Positions 54,101-63,273 of a stretch of DNA of 64,000 nt are shown piece by piece (positions within the stretch are counted from its first letter, which is position 1; every line of letters begins with the position of its first letter). A program made the translations under genes and the position numbers. The notes under the pieces were generated by a model. It was not told the DNA's origin and ran no database searches. It saw only the letters and a list, made by a program, of their open reading frames with translations. Source of the stretch: Hymenobacter sp. HSC-4F20 (GTDB lineage Bacteria > Bacteroidota > Bacteroidia > Cytophagales > Hymenobacteraceae); the NCBI RefSeq assembly GCF_019599275.1, contig NZ_JAHZTD010000001.1:1674001-1738000 (forward strand). Direction: 5' to 3'.

Positions 54101-54184
54101 CGTCATACGGAGGGTGGCCGAACTACCTGTGCACAACGCAATAACTGCCCTGACACAGGTGGTTCGGCCACCCTCCGTATGACG
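54101..54184. repeat. 84-bp palindromic element with 31-bp stem
   Basis: CGTCATACGGAGGGTGGCCG and the next 11 bases (54101-54131) pair with 54154-54184 across one G-U wobble. The ends read CGTCAT and ATGACG, like the element at 59833-59949, but the interior is different. It lies between the pha promoter region and the end of the GH115 gene and has no coding content. Confidence 0.75.
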
Positions 54185-54216
54185 ACCAAGTGAAATACGT
54201 CGTATGTAGTAAAAAA

Positions 54217-54249
54217 CAACCCTGCCCGGCACGGGGCCGAACAGGGTTG
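54217..54249 (-). terminator. terminator of the xylan cluster after GH115
   Basis: CAACCCTG (54217-54224) pairs with CAGGGTTG (54242-54249) with inner GC pairs, and the minus strand continues into T6 (54211-54216). Confidence 0.75.
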
Positions 54250-54268
54250 AAGAAGATACGGACAGATG

Positions 54269-56914
54269 CTAGCGGCGGCCTACGCTGCCTTTGCCCGCGG
54301 CGGGCCCGGCCGCCGGACTTTCCGGCGGGCCGAGGTAGGTGGCCGGCAGCGTGCCCCGACTGATGACGAGCTTTTCCAGCACCACGCCAGGGTCCACGCG
54401 CCAAAACTTCACGGTGTGGGGGCCCGCGGCGGTTACGTTGTGCTGAGAGGTTTTGATGATGATACTCTCGGCCACGGCCTTTTCCCAGGGGCGGTTGCCA
54501 TTATCGGCCACCATGCCAGTGTGGAGGTTAATGAGCTGGGGCGCTTCATCATCAATGGACACGGCGTACTGCAAGCCTGGCCCGCCGGTAAAATTCAGGG
54601 TAGGCGCCAGGTAGGCGTGTACCGTGATGGGGCCAGCCTGTTGCAGGGTAATCTGGTACTCCAGCCGCGGCGACTCACCGCCGGGGGCGGCCTGCGCGGT
54701 GGCCGTTACCGGGAAAGTGGTCATGGCGCCCAGGGTTCGGCCCAGGTCGGGCAGGTGCTGCCAGGTAACGGAGCCGGCGTTTACAGCCTTGGTGTAGTGC
54801 TCGGCCTCCATGCTCACGTAGCCATCCGTCTCCACAAAACCCACCCCGGATACTGCGGCAGGCTTGGGCGTGGCGGCGGGGGTAGGCGCAGGGGCGGCGG
54901 CCGCAGTGGTAGTAGCCAGAGTTTTCACCTCGGGCATTTTTTGCTCGTTGGGCTGCTGCCAGTACGTGTAGCCGATGTGGGTCTGGTCCATCATGTGGTT
55001 CCACTTACCCCCGGCCAGGGCATGGTAGCGCTTCGTAATTTCCGCATCCTTGGCGTAGAGGGCTCGGGCTTTTTCGGCCAGCTCTTTGGTGTTGGCCTGG
55101 CCTTTCTGGGCGGCATCGTGGTTCAGGGCCACGGTGTAGTACAACTCGTTGAGGTTGGCGCAGGCCTGCACCGGGTGCAGCACCAGTTGGTAGTAGGCGT
55201 CGCGGGAGGCGGCCGGAATCTTCTGGTTGATGGCTTCGGCGCGGGTGAGCAGTTGGTTATAGTCGGCTACCACGGTGGCCCACTCGCCGGTAGCCAGGCT
55301 GTAGGTTTTCTGGTCGAGCAGCTCGGGCTTGCGGCGGGCGTTGTACTTGGCGTACTTGGCCAGGATGTCGGCAATATCGGCGGAGTATTTCTCCCCGAAC
55401 TGCTCCGCGGCCCAGCGTTGGGTGTAGGCGGCCACGTCGGTAGCCTTAATCTGGTCGGGGTTCCAGGCATAATCCAGGAAGAAGCTGATGGGCAACTCCA
55501 TGGGCTTGAGGTCGCCCACGTTCACAATCCAGATCTGGTTGGCGCCGTACTCGTGGGCCAGGTGCATTTGCTCCCAGATGCGGGGTAGCGGATTCGTGTT
55601 CAGCCACTTGTAGTTACGCGGGCCACCTACGTAATCGAAGTGGTAGTAGATGCCGTAGCCGCCGCTACGGGGCTTCTCGCCAAGCTTGGGCAGCTTGCGG
55701 ACGTTGCCCCAGTTATCATCGCACAGAAGCAGCGTCACGTCGTCGGGCACGCGCATGCCCCGGTCGTAGTAGTCCTGCACTTCCTTGTAGAGGGCCCAAA
55801 GCTGAGGCGTCTGGTCGGCGGGCTTGCCGGTGGCTTCGGCCAGAATCTTGCGCTGGTCGGCCACGATGCGCTCCAGCAACGAGATGTTGCTTTCCTCACT
55901 CATGGGCTCGTCGCCGTCACCGCGCATGCCAATGGTCACAATGCTTTCCTTGGTACCCATGTTCACGATGCCCTGGCGCCAGAAATTTTCCAGCGTTTTC
56001 TGGTTGGTCTGGTAGTTCCAGGGGCCCGAGCCGAAGCGCTTCCACTCCTGCTGAGCGCGCACCATGGGCTCGTGGTGAGAAGTACCCATCACCACGCCGT
56101 ACTCGTCGGCCAGCACGGGGCTTTGCTTATCGTCGTCGTTGAAGGCGTTGCCCCACATAGCAGGCCACAGGTAGTTACCCTTCAGGCGCAGAATCAGCTC
56201 AAACACATGCACGTACATCTTCGAGTTGATACCCCCGAACTTCTCCTTGGCCCAGCCGCTCAGGGCCGGTGCCTCATCGTTGAGGAAGATGCCCCGGTAT
56301 TTCACCTTCGGCTCACCCTGCGAATGGCGACCCGCCGCTACATACAGCGACTTCTGCTCCTTCACCGGCACATCGGCCCACCAGTACCACGGCGACACCC
56401 CCATCTGCTGCGACACATCATAGATGCCGTAGATGGTGCCGCGCTTGTCACTGCCAGCAATTACCAAGGCCCGGTCCACGCCCGCCATCGGCTTGTCCAC
56501 GGTCTGCACCACAAACGTTTCCCACTTGCCCGTCAGGGCTGAGGCATCAAGCTTGCCGGCTTTCACCAGCCCATCAATCAGCGGACTTTTGCCCAGGGTG
56601 CCAATCAGTACTACTTCTTTGCCTTTGGGGGCCTGGTCAGTCGTTAGGGTAGGCTGATTTTTGGTAACCCGCTGCACGTCAGCCTGCAAATCCCGGGCGG
56701 CGCGCAACACGCCGGGCCAATCCTGGGCGCTGGCGTAGAGTGGCGCTACCTTGCCGGAAGCGGCCAAGGCAAAGCTGCCTTTGCTCTTCCTAGCAGAAAC
56801 ATATTGCTCACCTAAGCCAGTCGGGGTGTCGGCCCAGCTTTGCGTGTAGGCCAGTAAGAGCAGCAGTAGGGCGAGCGGGAAGCGGGTCAACCTATTGATG
56901 GATGGAAACGACAT
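54269..56914 (-). CDS. GH115 xylan alpha-1,2-glucuronidase
   Basis: An 881-residue exported enzyme that removes (4-O-methyl)glucuronic acid side chains from xylan. After a signal peptide (LALLLLLLAYTQSWA) it has the GH115 N-terminal domain, KVKYRGIFLNDEAPALSGWAKEKFGG, LILRLKGNYLWPAMWGNAFNDDD, EYGVVMGTSHHEPM and ESIVTIGMRGDGDEPM, all conserved GH115 blocks. YHFDYVGGPRNYKWLNT and NQIWIVNVGDLKPMELPISFFLDYAW follow. A linker rich in Ala/Pro/Thr (about 655-690) leads to a C-terminal beta domain. There is no C-terminal sorting signal, so it should be periplasmic. It is the last gene of the xylan cluster. Confidence 0.95.
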   Translation of the reverse strand: MSFPSINRLTRFPLALLLLLLAYTQSWADTPTGLGEQYVSARKSKGSFALAASGKVAPLYASAQDWPGVLRAARDLQADVQRVTKNQPTLTTDQAPKGKEVVLIGTLGKSPLIDGLVKAGKLDASALTGKWETFVVQTVDKPMAGVDRALVIAGSDKRGTIYGIYDVSQQMGVSPWYWWADVPVKEQKSLYVAAGRHSQGEPKVKYRGIFLNDEAPALSGWAKEKFGGINSKMYVHVFELILRLKGNYLWPAMWGNAFNDDDKQSPVLADEYGVVMGTSHHEPMVRAQQEWKRFGSGPWNYQTNQKTLENFWRQGIVNMGTKESIVTIGMRGDGDEPMSEESNISLLERIVADQRKILAEATGKPADQTPQLWALYKEVQDYYDRGMRVPDDVTLLLCDDNWGNVRKLPKLGEKPRSGGYGIYYHFDYVGGPRNYKWLNTNPLPRIWEQMHLAHEYGANQIWIVNVGDLKPMELPISFFLDYAWNPDQIKATDVAAYTQRWAAEQFGEKYSADIADILAKYAKYNARRKPELLDQKTYSLATGEWATVVADYNQLLTRAEAINQKIPAASRDAYYQLVLHPVQACANLNELYYTVALNHDAAQKGQANTKELAEKARALYAKDAEITKRYHALAGGKWNHMMDQTHIGYTYWQQPNEQKMPEVKTLATTTAAAAPAPTPAATPKPAAVSGVGFVETDGYVSMEAEHYTKAVNAGSVTWQHLPDLGRTLGAMTTFPVTATAQAAPGGESPRLEYQITLQQAGPITVHAYLAPTLNFTGGPGLQYAVSIDDEAPQLINLHTGMVADNGNRPWEKAVAESIIIKTSQHNVTAAGPHTVKFWRVDPGVVLEKLVISRGTLPATYLGPPESPAAGPAAGKGSVGRR

Positions 56915-57020
56915 CGAATAATCTGGAAGATGAAATTAAACTGATCCGGCAACTGTGGCTACGGCAGCGAGTGTTCAACATTCTGCCGCGTCAGCAACCG
57001 GTAGCGCCTCTGATTCTAGC

Positions 57021-58136
57021 TTACTTGCTCGCCTGTAGCACTGCCTTAACCGCTGGCTTTGGCTGGAAATTGCGGTCAAACAGCAAAGGGTAGCTCGTAC
57101 GGCCACGGATAGGCCAGTCGTTTAGCCAGGAGTCGGCGTCGGTCACGCCCCATAACGTAACCCGGTCGATAACGTCGCGGTGCTTGTGAAACAGGGCAAA
57201 CAGGTCGGCGTAGCGTTTGGTCAGTTGCTGCTGCACCGAATCAGGCAGGCCGTTGGTGTACACGTTGTATTTGGCATCGGCCGCGAAGGTTTCGGCAATG
57301 TCGGCGCCCTGGCGGCGGCTGGGGTTGGGCAGCACGTCGATGTCCAGCTCCGTGAAATTGACCTTACATCCTAACTGCGAGAAGGCCACGATGCTGGCTT
57401 CCACTTGCTCCAGGCTGGGCTTGGTTAGACCGTAGTGCCCCTGCATACCAATGGCGTCCACCTTGATGCCTTTCGCCTGCAGGCTCTTGACCAGCTTGAT
57501 GACGCCCGCCCGCTTTTCGGGACGGTAGAGGCTGTAGTCGTTGTAGTAGAGTTGCGCTTTGGGGTCAGCCTTGTGGGCATACTCAAAGGCCTTGGCGGCA
57601 AAATCCTCCCCGAGGATTTCCAGCCACTTGGTTTTGCGCAGGTCACCCTGCTGGTCGTCGATGGCTTCGTTCACCACGTCCCAGCCGGCAATTTTGCCTT
57701 TGTAGCGCCCCACCACCGTGTTGATATGCTCCTCCAGCCGCTTCAGCAGCAGCTCCCGGCTGGCGGGTTTGCCCTCAGCATCCTCGAACACCCACTTAGG
57801 GGTTTGCTGGTGCCACATCAGGGTGTGGCCAATGGTGAACATCTTGTTTTGCTGCCCAAAGGCCACGTAGTCATCGGCGGGCTTGAAGTTGTACGTGTCC
57901 GGTTTCGGGTGCACGGCTTCCCACTTAAGCAGATTTTCAGGGCTAATGGTGTTGAACTGCTGCTTAACCAACGTCATCGACTTGGCGTCCTGACCGCTTA
58001 TCTGGCGGTAGTTGAGGGCAGCGCCCACGTAGAAATCCTTTTTGAAGGCATCCTTCAAAGGCTGGTCCGCTTTGGGCCCAAAGCCGAGACCAAGGCCGGC
58101 TAGCACAAGGCACACGAGTGCTTTCTGAGGTTTCAT
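57021..58136 (-). CDS. GH10 endo-1,4-beta-xylanase
   Basis: A 371-residue exported GH10 enzyme that cleaves the xylan backbone. The ATG at 58136 gives a signal sequence (MKPQKALVCLVLAGLGLGFG). The barrel has the usual FNTISPENLLKWEAVHP, GHTLMWHQQTPKW, acid/base Glu157 in DVVNEAIDD, IGMQGHYGL and the nucleophile Glu263 in FTELDIDVLP, then TLWGVTDADSWL and RTSYPLLFDRNFQPKPA. No binding or sorting domains are present, so it is likely periplasmic and acts on imported xylo-oligosaccharides. It lies 58 bases after GH51 and 106 bases before GH115. Confidence 0.95.
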   Translation of the reverse strand: MKPQKALVCLVLAGLGLGFGPKADQPLKDAFKKDFYVGAALNYRQISGQDAKSMTLVKQQFNTISPENLLKWEAVHPKPDTYNFKPADDYVAFGQQNKMFTIGHTLMWHQQTPKWVFEDAEGKPASRELLLKRLEEHINTVVGRYKGKIAGWDVVNEAIDDQQGDLRKTKWLEILGEDFAAKAFEYAHKADPKAQLYYNDYSLYRPEKRAGVIKLVKSLQAKGIKVDAIGMQGHYGLTKPSLEQVEASIVAFSQLGCKVNFTELDIDVLPNPSRRQGADIAETFAADAKYNVYTNGLPDSVQQQLTKRYADLFALFHKHRDVIDRVTLWGVTDADSWLNDWPIRGRTSYPLLFDRNFQPKPAVKAVLQASK

Positions 58137-58194
58137 AAATCGGTTCTGAGTGATTTGGCAGCCGGGCGCACGCCGCCGCTGCCTCAAAGAATAC

Positions 58195-59790
58195 TTACTT
58201 TACTTCCAGCACCAGCACCGACTGCGGGGGTACTTCCACGCTCAGCTTGTCGCCGCGCTTGCGGGCGCCATTGAAGGCGGCCAGCTTCACGTTGTTGGGC
58301 TTGTCGAAGGTGTTGTGGTCGGCTACGTTACCAGAGGTGAGGATGCGGCCCGACACGGTTTTCCAGCTGACGCCGGGTAGGGTGGTTTCCAGCTTCTGGC
58401 TCTTTCTTGTATCGAGGTTTACCAGGGAAATGTGCACAGCACCGTTGGCGGCGCGTGAGGCCGAAGCGTTCAGGGCTGGCAGTTTTTCGCCATTCAGCAC
58501 GTAGTCAGGGCTGGTAAACTGCAGGGGCAGCAGCTGGGCATCCTGGTGCACCTGGTACAGATCGAAGACGTGGTAGGTGGGCGTGAGCAGCATCCGCTCC
58601 TTGTCGGTCAGGACGAGGGCCTGCAACACGTTCACGGCCTGGGCCAAGTTGGCGCCGCGCACCCGGTCGGCGTGGTTGTTGAAAATGTTGAGGGTAGTAC
58701 CTGCCACCAGGGCGTCGCGGAGGGTGTTTTGCTGGTATAGGTGACCCGGGTTAGTGCCCGGTTCCACGTCGGTCCATACGCCCCACTCATCCACCAGCAG
58801 CGCTACCTTCTTGTCCTTGTCGTACTTGTCCATGATGGCGGCGTGCTTGGTTACCACGGCATCCATTTTCAGGCAGTTGCGCAAGGTGTTAAAGTACTGC
58901 TGCTCATCGAAGCCAGTGGCCTTGCCCTTGCTGCCCGTCCAGCTACCGGTGGGCAGGGTGTACTGGTGCAGGGTCAGGCCCCACATCTGATTGAGCGGGA
59001 TGTTCTTCATGCACGTCTCCGTCCAGTGGGCATCGTCGCCGTTGGCCCCGCTCACGATTTTCTTGAGGGGCGGCGAGGCAGGGTAGCTGTGGGCGAAGGT
59101 GGCGTAGCGCTTGTACACGTCGGTATAGTACTCGGCTGTCATGTTGCCGCCGCAGCCCCAGCTTTCGTTGCCAATGCCCCACCACGACACGCCGTAGGGC
59201 TCCGCATGTCCGTTTTTGCGGCGCTCCAGTACTAGCGGGGTGTCGTCGTTGGAGTTGAGGTACTCCATCCAGCCGGCCATTTCCTGCACTGTGCCGCTGC
59301 CCACGTTAGCCGCCAGGTAGGGCTCGGTATTCAGCAGCTTGCACAGCTCCAGAAACTCGTGGGTACCGAAGGAATTGTCCTCCAGGTTGTTGCCCCACCA
59401 CATGTTCAGCATTTTGGGGCGCTGGGCCACGGGCCCTACCCCGTCGCGCCAGTGGTAGGTATCGGCAAAGCAGCCGCCGGGCCAGCGCAGGTTAGGCACC
59501 TTAATCTTGCGCAGGGCCTCCACAATATCCATCCGAATGCGGCCCTGCTTGGGTACGTTCAGCTTTTCGTCCACCCAAAAGCCGTCGTAAATACACCGGC
59601 CCAGGTGCTCGGCAAAGTGCCCGTAAATGTGCTTGCTGATGACGACTTTCGGGTCGCCGGGCTGCACGGTTACGGGGATGGTTTGGGCCTCTGTTGGAGC
59701 AGCCGTTATCAGGACCAGGCCAGTAGCCAGGCCGAGGGTTTGGCGCAACAGGCGGGGTAGGGAGAAAGGTTGAGAGAAAGGTTGGAACAT
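58195..59790 (-). CDS. GH51 alpha-L-arabinofuranosidase
   Basis: A 531-residue exported enzyme that releases arabinose side chains from arabinoxylan. The ATG at 59790 gives a signal peptide ending near APTEAQ. The GH51 signatures are ISKHIYGHFAEHLGRCIYDG, RWPGGCFADTYHWRDGVGP, acid/base Glu209 in GIGNESWGCGG, LHQYTLPTGSW and the nucleophile Glu335 in LLVDEWGVW, followed by the C-terminal arabinofuranosidase beta-sandwich. The gap upstream to xylA holds a palindromic repeat element, so it may have its own promoter or be separated from xylA by processing (inference). Confidence 0.94.
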   Translation of the reverse strand: MFQPFSQPFSLPRLLRQTLGLATGLVLITAAPTEAQTIPVTVQPGDPKVVISKHIYGHFAEHLGRCIYDGFWVDEKLNVPKQGRIRMDIVEALRKIKVPNLRWPGGCFADTYHWRDGVGPVAQRPKMLNMWWGNNLEDNSFGTHEFLELCKLLNTEPYLAANVGSGTVQEMAGWMEYLNSNDDTPLVLERRKNGHAEPYGVSWWGIGNESWGCGGNMTAEYYTDVYKRYATFAHSYPASPPLKKIVSGANGDDAHWTETCMKNIPLNQMWGLTLHQYTLPTGSWTGSKGKATGFDEQQYFNTLRNCLKMDAVVTKHAAIMDKYDKDKKVALLVDEWGVWTDVEPGTNPGHLYQQNTLRDALVAGTTLNIFNNHADRVRGANLAQAVNVLQALVLTDKERMLLTPTYHVFDLYQVHQDAQLLPLQFTSPDYVLNGEKLPALNASASRAANGAVHISLVNLDTRKSQKLETTLPGVSWKTVSGRILTSGNVADHNTFDKPNNVKLAAFNGARKRGDKLSVEVPPQSVLVLEVK

Positions 59791-59832
59791 GGGCGGGAGG
59801 TAGGAAACCGTGGGAAAGATCAGGCACAAAAA

Positions 59833-59949
59833 AACGTCATGCTGAGCTTGCCGAAGCATCTCTACCGGCTTCGTTAGGATACACCCCAGCGAAGTGGTAG
59901 AGATGCTTGGCTATGCCGACCTTCGGTTCGACAAGCTCAGCATGACGTT
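59833..59949. repeat. 117-bp imperfect palindromic element
   Basis: GTCATGCTGAGCTTG (59837-59851) followed by AGCATCTCTACC pairs in reverse with GGTAGAGATGCT and, further on, CAAGCTCAGCATGAC (ending at 59946). About 29 bases in the centre and an asymmetric insertion in the right arm are unpaired. Similar GTCATGCTGAGC elements are widely scattered in some Bacteroidota genomes (recalled, not tested). It has no coding content and sits between xylA and GH51. Confidence 0.75.
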
Positions 59950-59974
59950 CTGTATTTTCCGGTACAAGCAACAA

Positions 59975-60032
59975 ACGATCCTGGCCGACCTTTCCCCCTT
60001 GGGTTCCCACGCCCTTAGGAAGGCCGGCCAGT
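59975..60032 (-). terminator. possible terminator after xylA
   Basis: CTGGCCG-A-CCTTTCC and GGAAGGCCGGCCAG form an imperfect stem with a loop of about 25 bases, just after the xylA stop. The T-tract is weak, so it may also act in RNA processing. Confidence 0.4.
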
Positions 60033-60049
60033 TTCGTTTGTAAGGTCGC

Positions 60050-61381
60050 TTAGATGTACTGGTTAATGATGTTTTCCAGCCACTCCTGCTTGCCGCTGCG
60101 CAGGGTCGGCTCGCCGTGCTCGTGGGCAATGCGGCGCAGGTCTTCCAGGGTTAGCTGGCCTTTCTCGAAGGCAGCACCCTCACCCGAGTCAAACGAGGCG
60201 TAGCGCTCGGTGCGGAACTTGCGGTAGGCCGATTTCTCCAGGATGTCGTTGGCTACCACCAAGGCACGGGCGAAGGTATCCATGCCGCCGATGTGGGCCA
60301 CGAAGATGTCCTCCAGGTCGGTGGAGTTGCGGCGCGTTTTTGCGTCGAAGTTGATGCCGCCGGGGGTAATGCCACCATTCTCCAGAATGATGAGCATGGC
60401 TTCGGTCAGCTCGTTGATGTTGTTGGGGAACTGGTCGGTGTCCCAGCCGTTCTGGTAGTCGCCGCGGTTAGCATCGATGCTGCCCAGCATGTTGGCGTTG
60501 TAGGCTACCTGTAGCTCGTGCTCGAAGGTATGGCCGGCCAGGGTGGCGTGGTTTACTTCCAGGTTCAGCATGAAGTCGTCCTGCAGGCCGTACTCCTTCA
60601 GGAAGCCAATTACAGTAGCAGCGTCGAAGTCGTACTGGTGCTTGGTAGGCTCGGCGGGCTTGGGCTCAATGAAGAACTTGCCCTGGAAGCCCTGCTTGCG
60701 GGCATAGTCGCGGGCCATGGTCAGGAAGCGGCCCATGTGCTCCAGCTCGCGCTTCATGTTGGTGTTGAGCAGGGTCATGTAGCCTTCGCGGCCACCCCAG
60801 AACACGTAGTTTTCGCCGTTCAGGGCAATCGTCGCGTCCAGCGCATTCAGCACCTGAGTACCGGCGTGGGCTACCACCGCGAAATCGGGGTTGGTAGAAG
60901 CGCCGTTCATATAGCGCGGGTTCGAAAACACGTTGGCCGTGCCCCACAGCAGCTTAATGCCGGTTTCCTGCTGCTTCTGCTTGGCGTACTCTACAATGCG
61001 CTGCAGGTTGCTTTCGTACTCGCGCAAGGAGGAGCCTTCGTCTACCAGGTCGATGTCGTGGAAGCAGTAGTAGGGCGTGCCGAGCTTGGTGAAGAACTCG
61101 AACGCAGCGTCCATCTTGTCGTGGGCGCGGCCCAGAATGTCGCCCTGAGCATCCCAGGAAAACTGCTTAGTACCGGGGCCAAATGGGTCGCCGCCGGTGC
61201 CGGTGAAGGTGTGCCAGTACGAGATGGCGAAGCGCAGGTGCTCCTTCATCGTCTTGCCGGCTACCATGCGGTTCTCATCGTACCATTTGAATGCCAGCGG
61301 GTTGTCCGACTCACGGCCTTCAAACTTGATGGTATCGATGCCCTTGAAGTACTCCGTCTTAGAAAGCGTGCTGAGCGACAT
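60050..61381 (-). CDS. xylA: xylose isomerase
   Basis: A 443-residue enzyme converting D-xylose to D-xylulose in the cytoplasm. Typical of the class II type are [24 protein letters not shown] at the start, [24 protein letters not shown] with the catalytic His-Asp pair, [35 protein letters not shown] with the metal Glu, [19 protein letters not shown] and [19 protein letters not shown]. The ATG at 61381 lies inside the 3' end of xylB, overlapping by 23 bases, so the two are translationally linked. A 60-base in-frame upstream extension is outside the family. Confidence 0.97.
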   Translation of the reverse strand: MSLSTLSKTEYFKGIDTIKFEGRESDNPLAFKWYDENRMVAGKTMKEHLRFAISYWHTFTGTGGDPFGPGTKQFSWDAQGDILGRAHDKMDAAFEFFTKLGTPYYCFHDIDLVDEGSSLREYESNLQRIVEYAKQKQQETGIKLLWGTANVFSNPRYMNGASTNPDFAVVAHAGTQVLNALDATIALNGENYVFWGGREGYMTLLNTNMKRELEHMGRFLTMARDYARKQGFQGKFFIEPKPAEPTKHQYDFDAATVIGFLKEYGLQDDFMLNLEVNHATLAGHTFEHELQVAYNANMLGSIDANRGDYQNGWDTDQFPNNINELTEAMLIILENGGITPGGINFDAKTRRNSTDLEDIFVAHIGGMDTFARALVVANDILEKSAYRKFRTERYASFDSGEGAAFEKGQLTLEDLRRIAHEHGEPTLRSGKQEWLENIINQYI

Positions 61382-62885
61382 GGTGGGAAGTAGTGGTAGG
61401 TGAAAGAATTTGTTGGGTGAGGGCCTCATGCCAGCGGGCATAAGCCGAGTGGTATTGCTCCTGCAGGGCAGGGGTAGGCTCCAGGGTCAGGATGCGCTCC
61501 AGGCCGCTAAATGCTTCGGTGGGGCTGGCGTAGAGGCCTACCCCGATGCCGGCGCCGCGAGCCGCGCCCTGAGCCGCATCGGTGTTGTAGAGCTCCAGCT
61601 CCACGTTGCCGCTGTTCACGAAGGCCTCGCGGAACACCGGGCTCAGGAACATGTTGGCGTTACCGGCGCGCACCTTGCGCACCTGCACCCCCGACTCGCG
61701 CATGATGTCCATGCCGTAGTTCAGGGCGAAGACGATGCCTTCCTGGGCGGCGCGCAGCACATGGCTTCGGCCGTGAATGTTGAAGCTGAGGCCGCGCAGC
61801 TCAGCGGTGGTGGGGCGATTTTCCAGCACCCGCTCGGCGCCGTTGCCGAAGGGCAGGAATTGCAGCCCCTCCGCCCCTACCGGGGCTTGCGCTGCCAGCT
61901 GGTTCATCTCGTCGTAGGGAAGCTCGCCCACTACCTTGCGGAGCCAGCTGTTCAGAATGCCGGTGCCGTTTACGCACAGCAGCATGCCGTTGCGGGGCTG
62001 GGCTGGGGTGCTGTTCACGTGCACAAAGGCATTCACGCGGGAGCGGGCATCTACCACCGGCTGGTCGCTGATGCCATATACTACCCCCGAGGTACCGGCC
62101 GTAGCGGCAATTTCGCCGGGCTGTAGCACATTAAGGGAGAAGGCGTTGTTGGGTTGGTCGCCGGCGCGGTAGGCAATAGGCGTCCCGGCGTGCAGGCCCA
62201 GCTCCTGAGCCGCTTCGGGCGTCAGGCGACCCTGCTCGGCGAAGGTATCAACTACCTCGGGCAGCAAGTCGCGGCTGATGCCGTAGAAGTCCAGCAAGTC
62301 CTGGGCAATGGCCTGCTCCCGGAAATTCCAGAACACCCCTTCCGACAAACCCGACACCGTGGTGCACAGGCGACCGGTCATCTGGAAGGCAATAAAGTCG
62401 CCGGGCAGCTGAATTTTGTGGATCTGCTCGAAAATGGCGGGCTCGTTTTCCTTTACCCACTTGAGCTTGGAGGCTGTGAAGTTGCCGGGCGAGTTCAGCA
62501 GGTTTTGCAGGCAGTACTCCTCCCCCAGCCCCTCAAACGCTTGGTTGCCGTACTCCACGGCGCGGCTGTCGCACCAAATAATGGCGGGCCGCAGCACATG
62601 GCCGTTCTTGTCTACCAGTACAAGGCCGTGCATCTGGTAAGTAATGCCAATGCCGGCTACCTGCGTGGCATCGAAACCATAGGCCTGCTTTAGCTCGTGG
62701 GTCGCATTCACTACCTCCTGCCACCACCGCTCCGGACGCTGCTCGGCCCAACTTGCCAGCGGCGCCAGTATTTCCATTTCCTTTTTAGGAGAGGTGACGC
62801 TGGCCAGGCAGCGGCCAGAATCGGCATCGAGCAGGGCTACTTTAATAGAGGAGCTGCCGATATCGTACCCGAGCAGGTAGTTCAT
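61359..62885 (-). CDS. xylB: xylulokinase
   Basis: A 508-residue FGGY carbohydrate kinase that phosphorylates D-xylulose, feeding the pentose phosphate pathway. The N-terminal phosphate motif [17 protein letters not shown] is at residue 3, followed by [43 protein letters not shown] and the C-terminal domain motifs [12 protein letters not shown] and [11 protein letters not shown]. It is first in the pair, with xylA starting before it ends. About 240 bp upstream lie tandem LacI-operator-like palindromes, consistent with control by a xylose repressor not in the window (inference). Confidence 0.95.
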   Translation of the reverse strand: MNYLLGYDIGSSSIKVALLDADSGRCLASVTSPKKEMEILAPLASWAEQRPERWWQEVVNATHELKQAYGFDATQVAGIGITYQMHGLVLVDKNGHVLRPAIIWCDSRAVEYGNQAFEGLGEEYCLQNLLNSPGNFTASKLKWVKENEPAIFEQIHKIQLPGDFIAFQMTGRLCTTVSGLSEGVFWNFREQAIAQDLLDFYGISRDLLPEVVDTFAEQGRLTPEAAQELGLHAGTPIAYRAGDQPNNAFSLNVLQPGEIAATAGTSGVVYGISDQPVVDARSRVNAFVHVNSTPAQPRNGMLLCVNGTGILNSWLRKVVGELPYDEMNQLAAQAPVGAEGLQFLPFGNGAERVLENRPTTAELRGLSFNIHGRSHVLRAAQEGIVFALNYGMDIMRESGVQVRKVRAGNANMFLSPVFREAFVNSGNVELELYNTDAAQGAARGAGIGVGLYASPTEAFSGLERILTLEPTPALQEQYHSAYARWHEALTQQILSPTTTSHHVAQHAF

Positions 62886-63126
62886 GCGAGTGGGAGTTCA
62901 GGAGGGCTACCTAGGTAGCAGCGTGGGAGGCAACAGCCGGCGGCAAAACCGGTAAGCTCACTTTAAAAAATCCTATTATATCAGCTACCGAAATCACCTA
63001 TCTATAGGGCAACCACGGTAGCGCATTTAGGGCTTGTTTATCGTTTCGCTCTCGAATATACACCAATGCCTTTTCCGAAAACCACTACCAAAACCCTTGT
63101 AACAGGCTTATTTCCAAATAAAAATA
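62886..63126. promoter_or_regulatory. xylB upstream region
   Basis: This non-coding stretch lies between xylB and the operator-like sites and must carry the xylB promoter. A third related half-site, TTTTCCGAAAAC near 63069, lies within it. No exact TAnnTTTG box in the xylB direction was found. Confidence 0.4.
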
Positions 63127-63153
63127 CCGAAAACGTTTCCGAAAACGGTTTCG
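63127..63153. promoter_or_regulatory. tandem LacI-type operator-like palindromes
   Basis: Two adjacent palindromic sites, GAAAACGTTTC (63129-63139) and CGAAAACGGTTTCG (63140-63153), each fit the LacI/GalR pattern of GAAA and TTTC arms around a central CG. They lie about 245-270 bp upstream of xylB and about 120 bp below the stop of the secreted GH10 gene. Confidence 0.55.
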
Positions 63154-63209
63154 ATAGGCAATAGTCGATAATTTTATTTTCGCAGATTATCTTTGAATAG
63201 GTAAAATAA

Positions 63210-63247
63210 GAGAGGGCAGGTGTAGCTTGCTACTTCCCGCCCTCTTT
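63210..63247 (-). terminator. terminator after the secreted GH10 xylanase
   Basis: GAGAGGGCAGG near 63210 pairs imperfectly with CCCGCCCTCTTT near 63236 around TGTAGCTTGCTACT, itself partly self-paired. Downstream on the minus strand is T-rich. Confidence 0.6.
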
Positions 63248-63273
63248 TAAACATAGTTCTATTTATCGAAAAT

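Noticed and set aside
54266..55588. 440-codon open frame on the plus strand
   Set aside because: Shadow of the GH115 gene.
56902..57093. 63-residue frame on the plus strand in the GH10-GH115 gap
   Set aside because: It overlaps both flanking genes on the other strand and has no family features.
63186..63193. TATCTTTG resembling a -7 box on the plus strand
   Set aside because: It would drive transcription into a terminator and antisense to the GH10 gene, with no plus-strand gene following.
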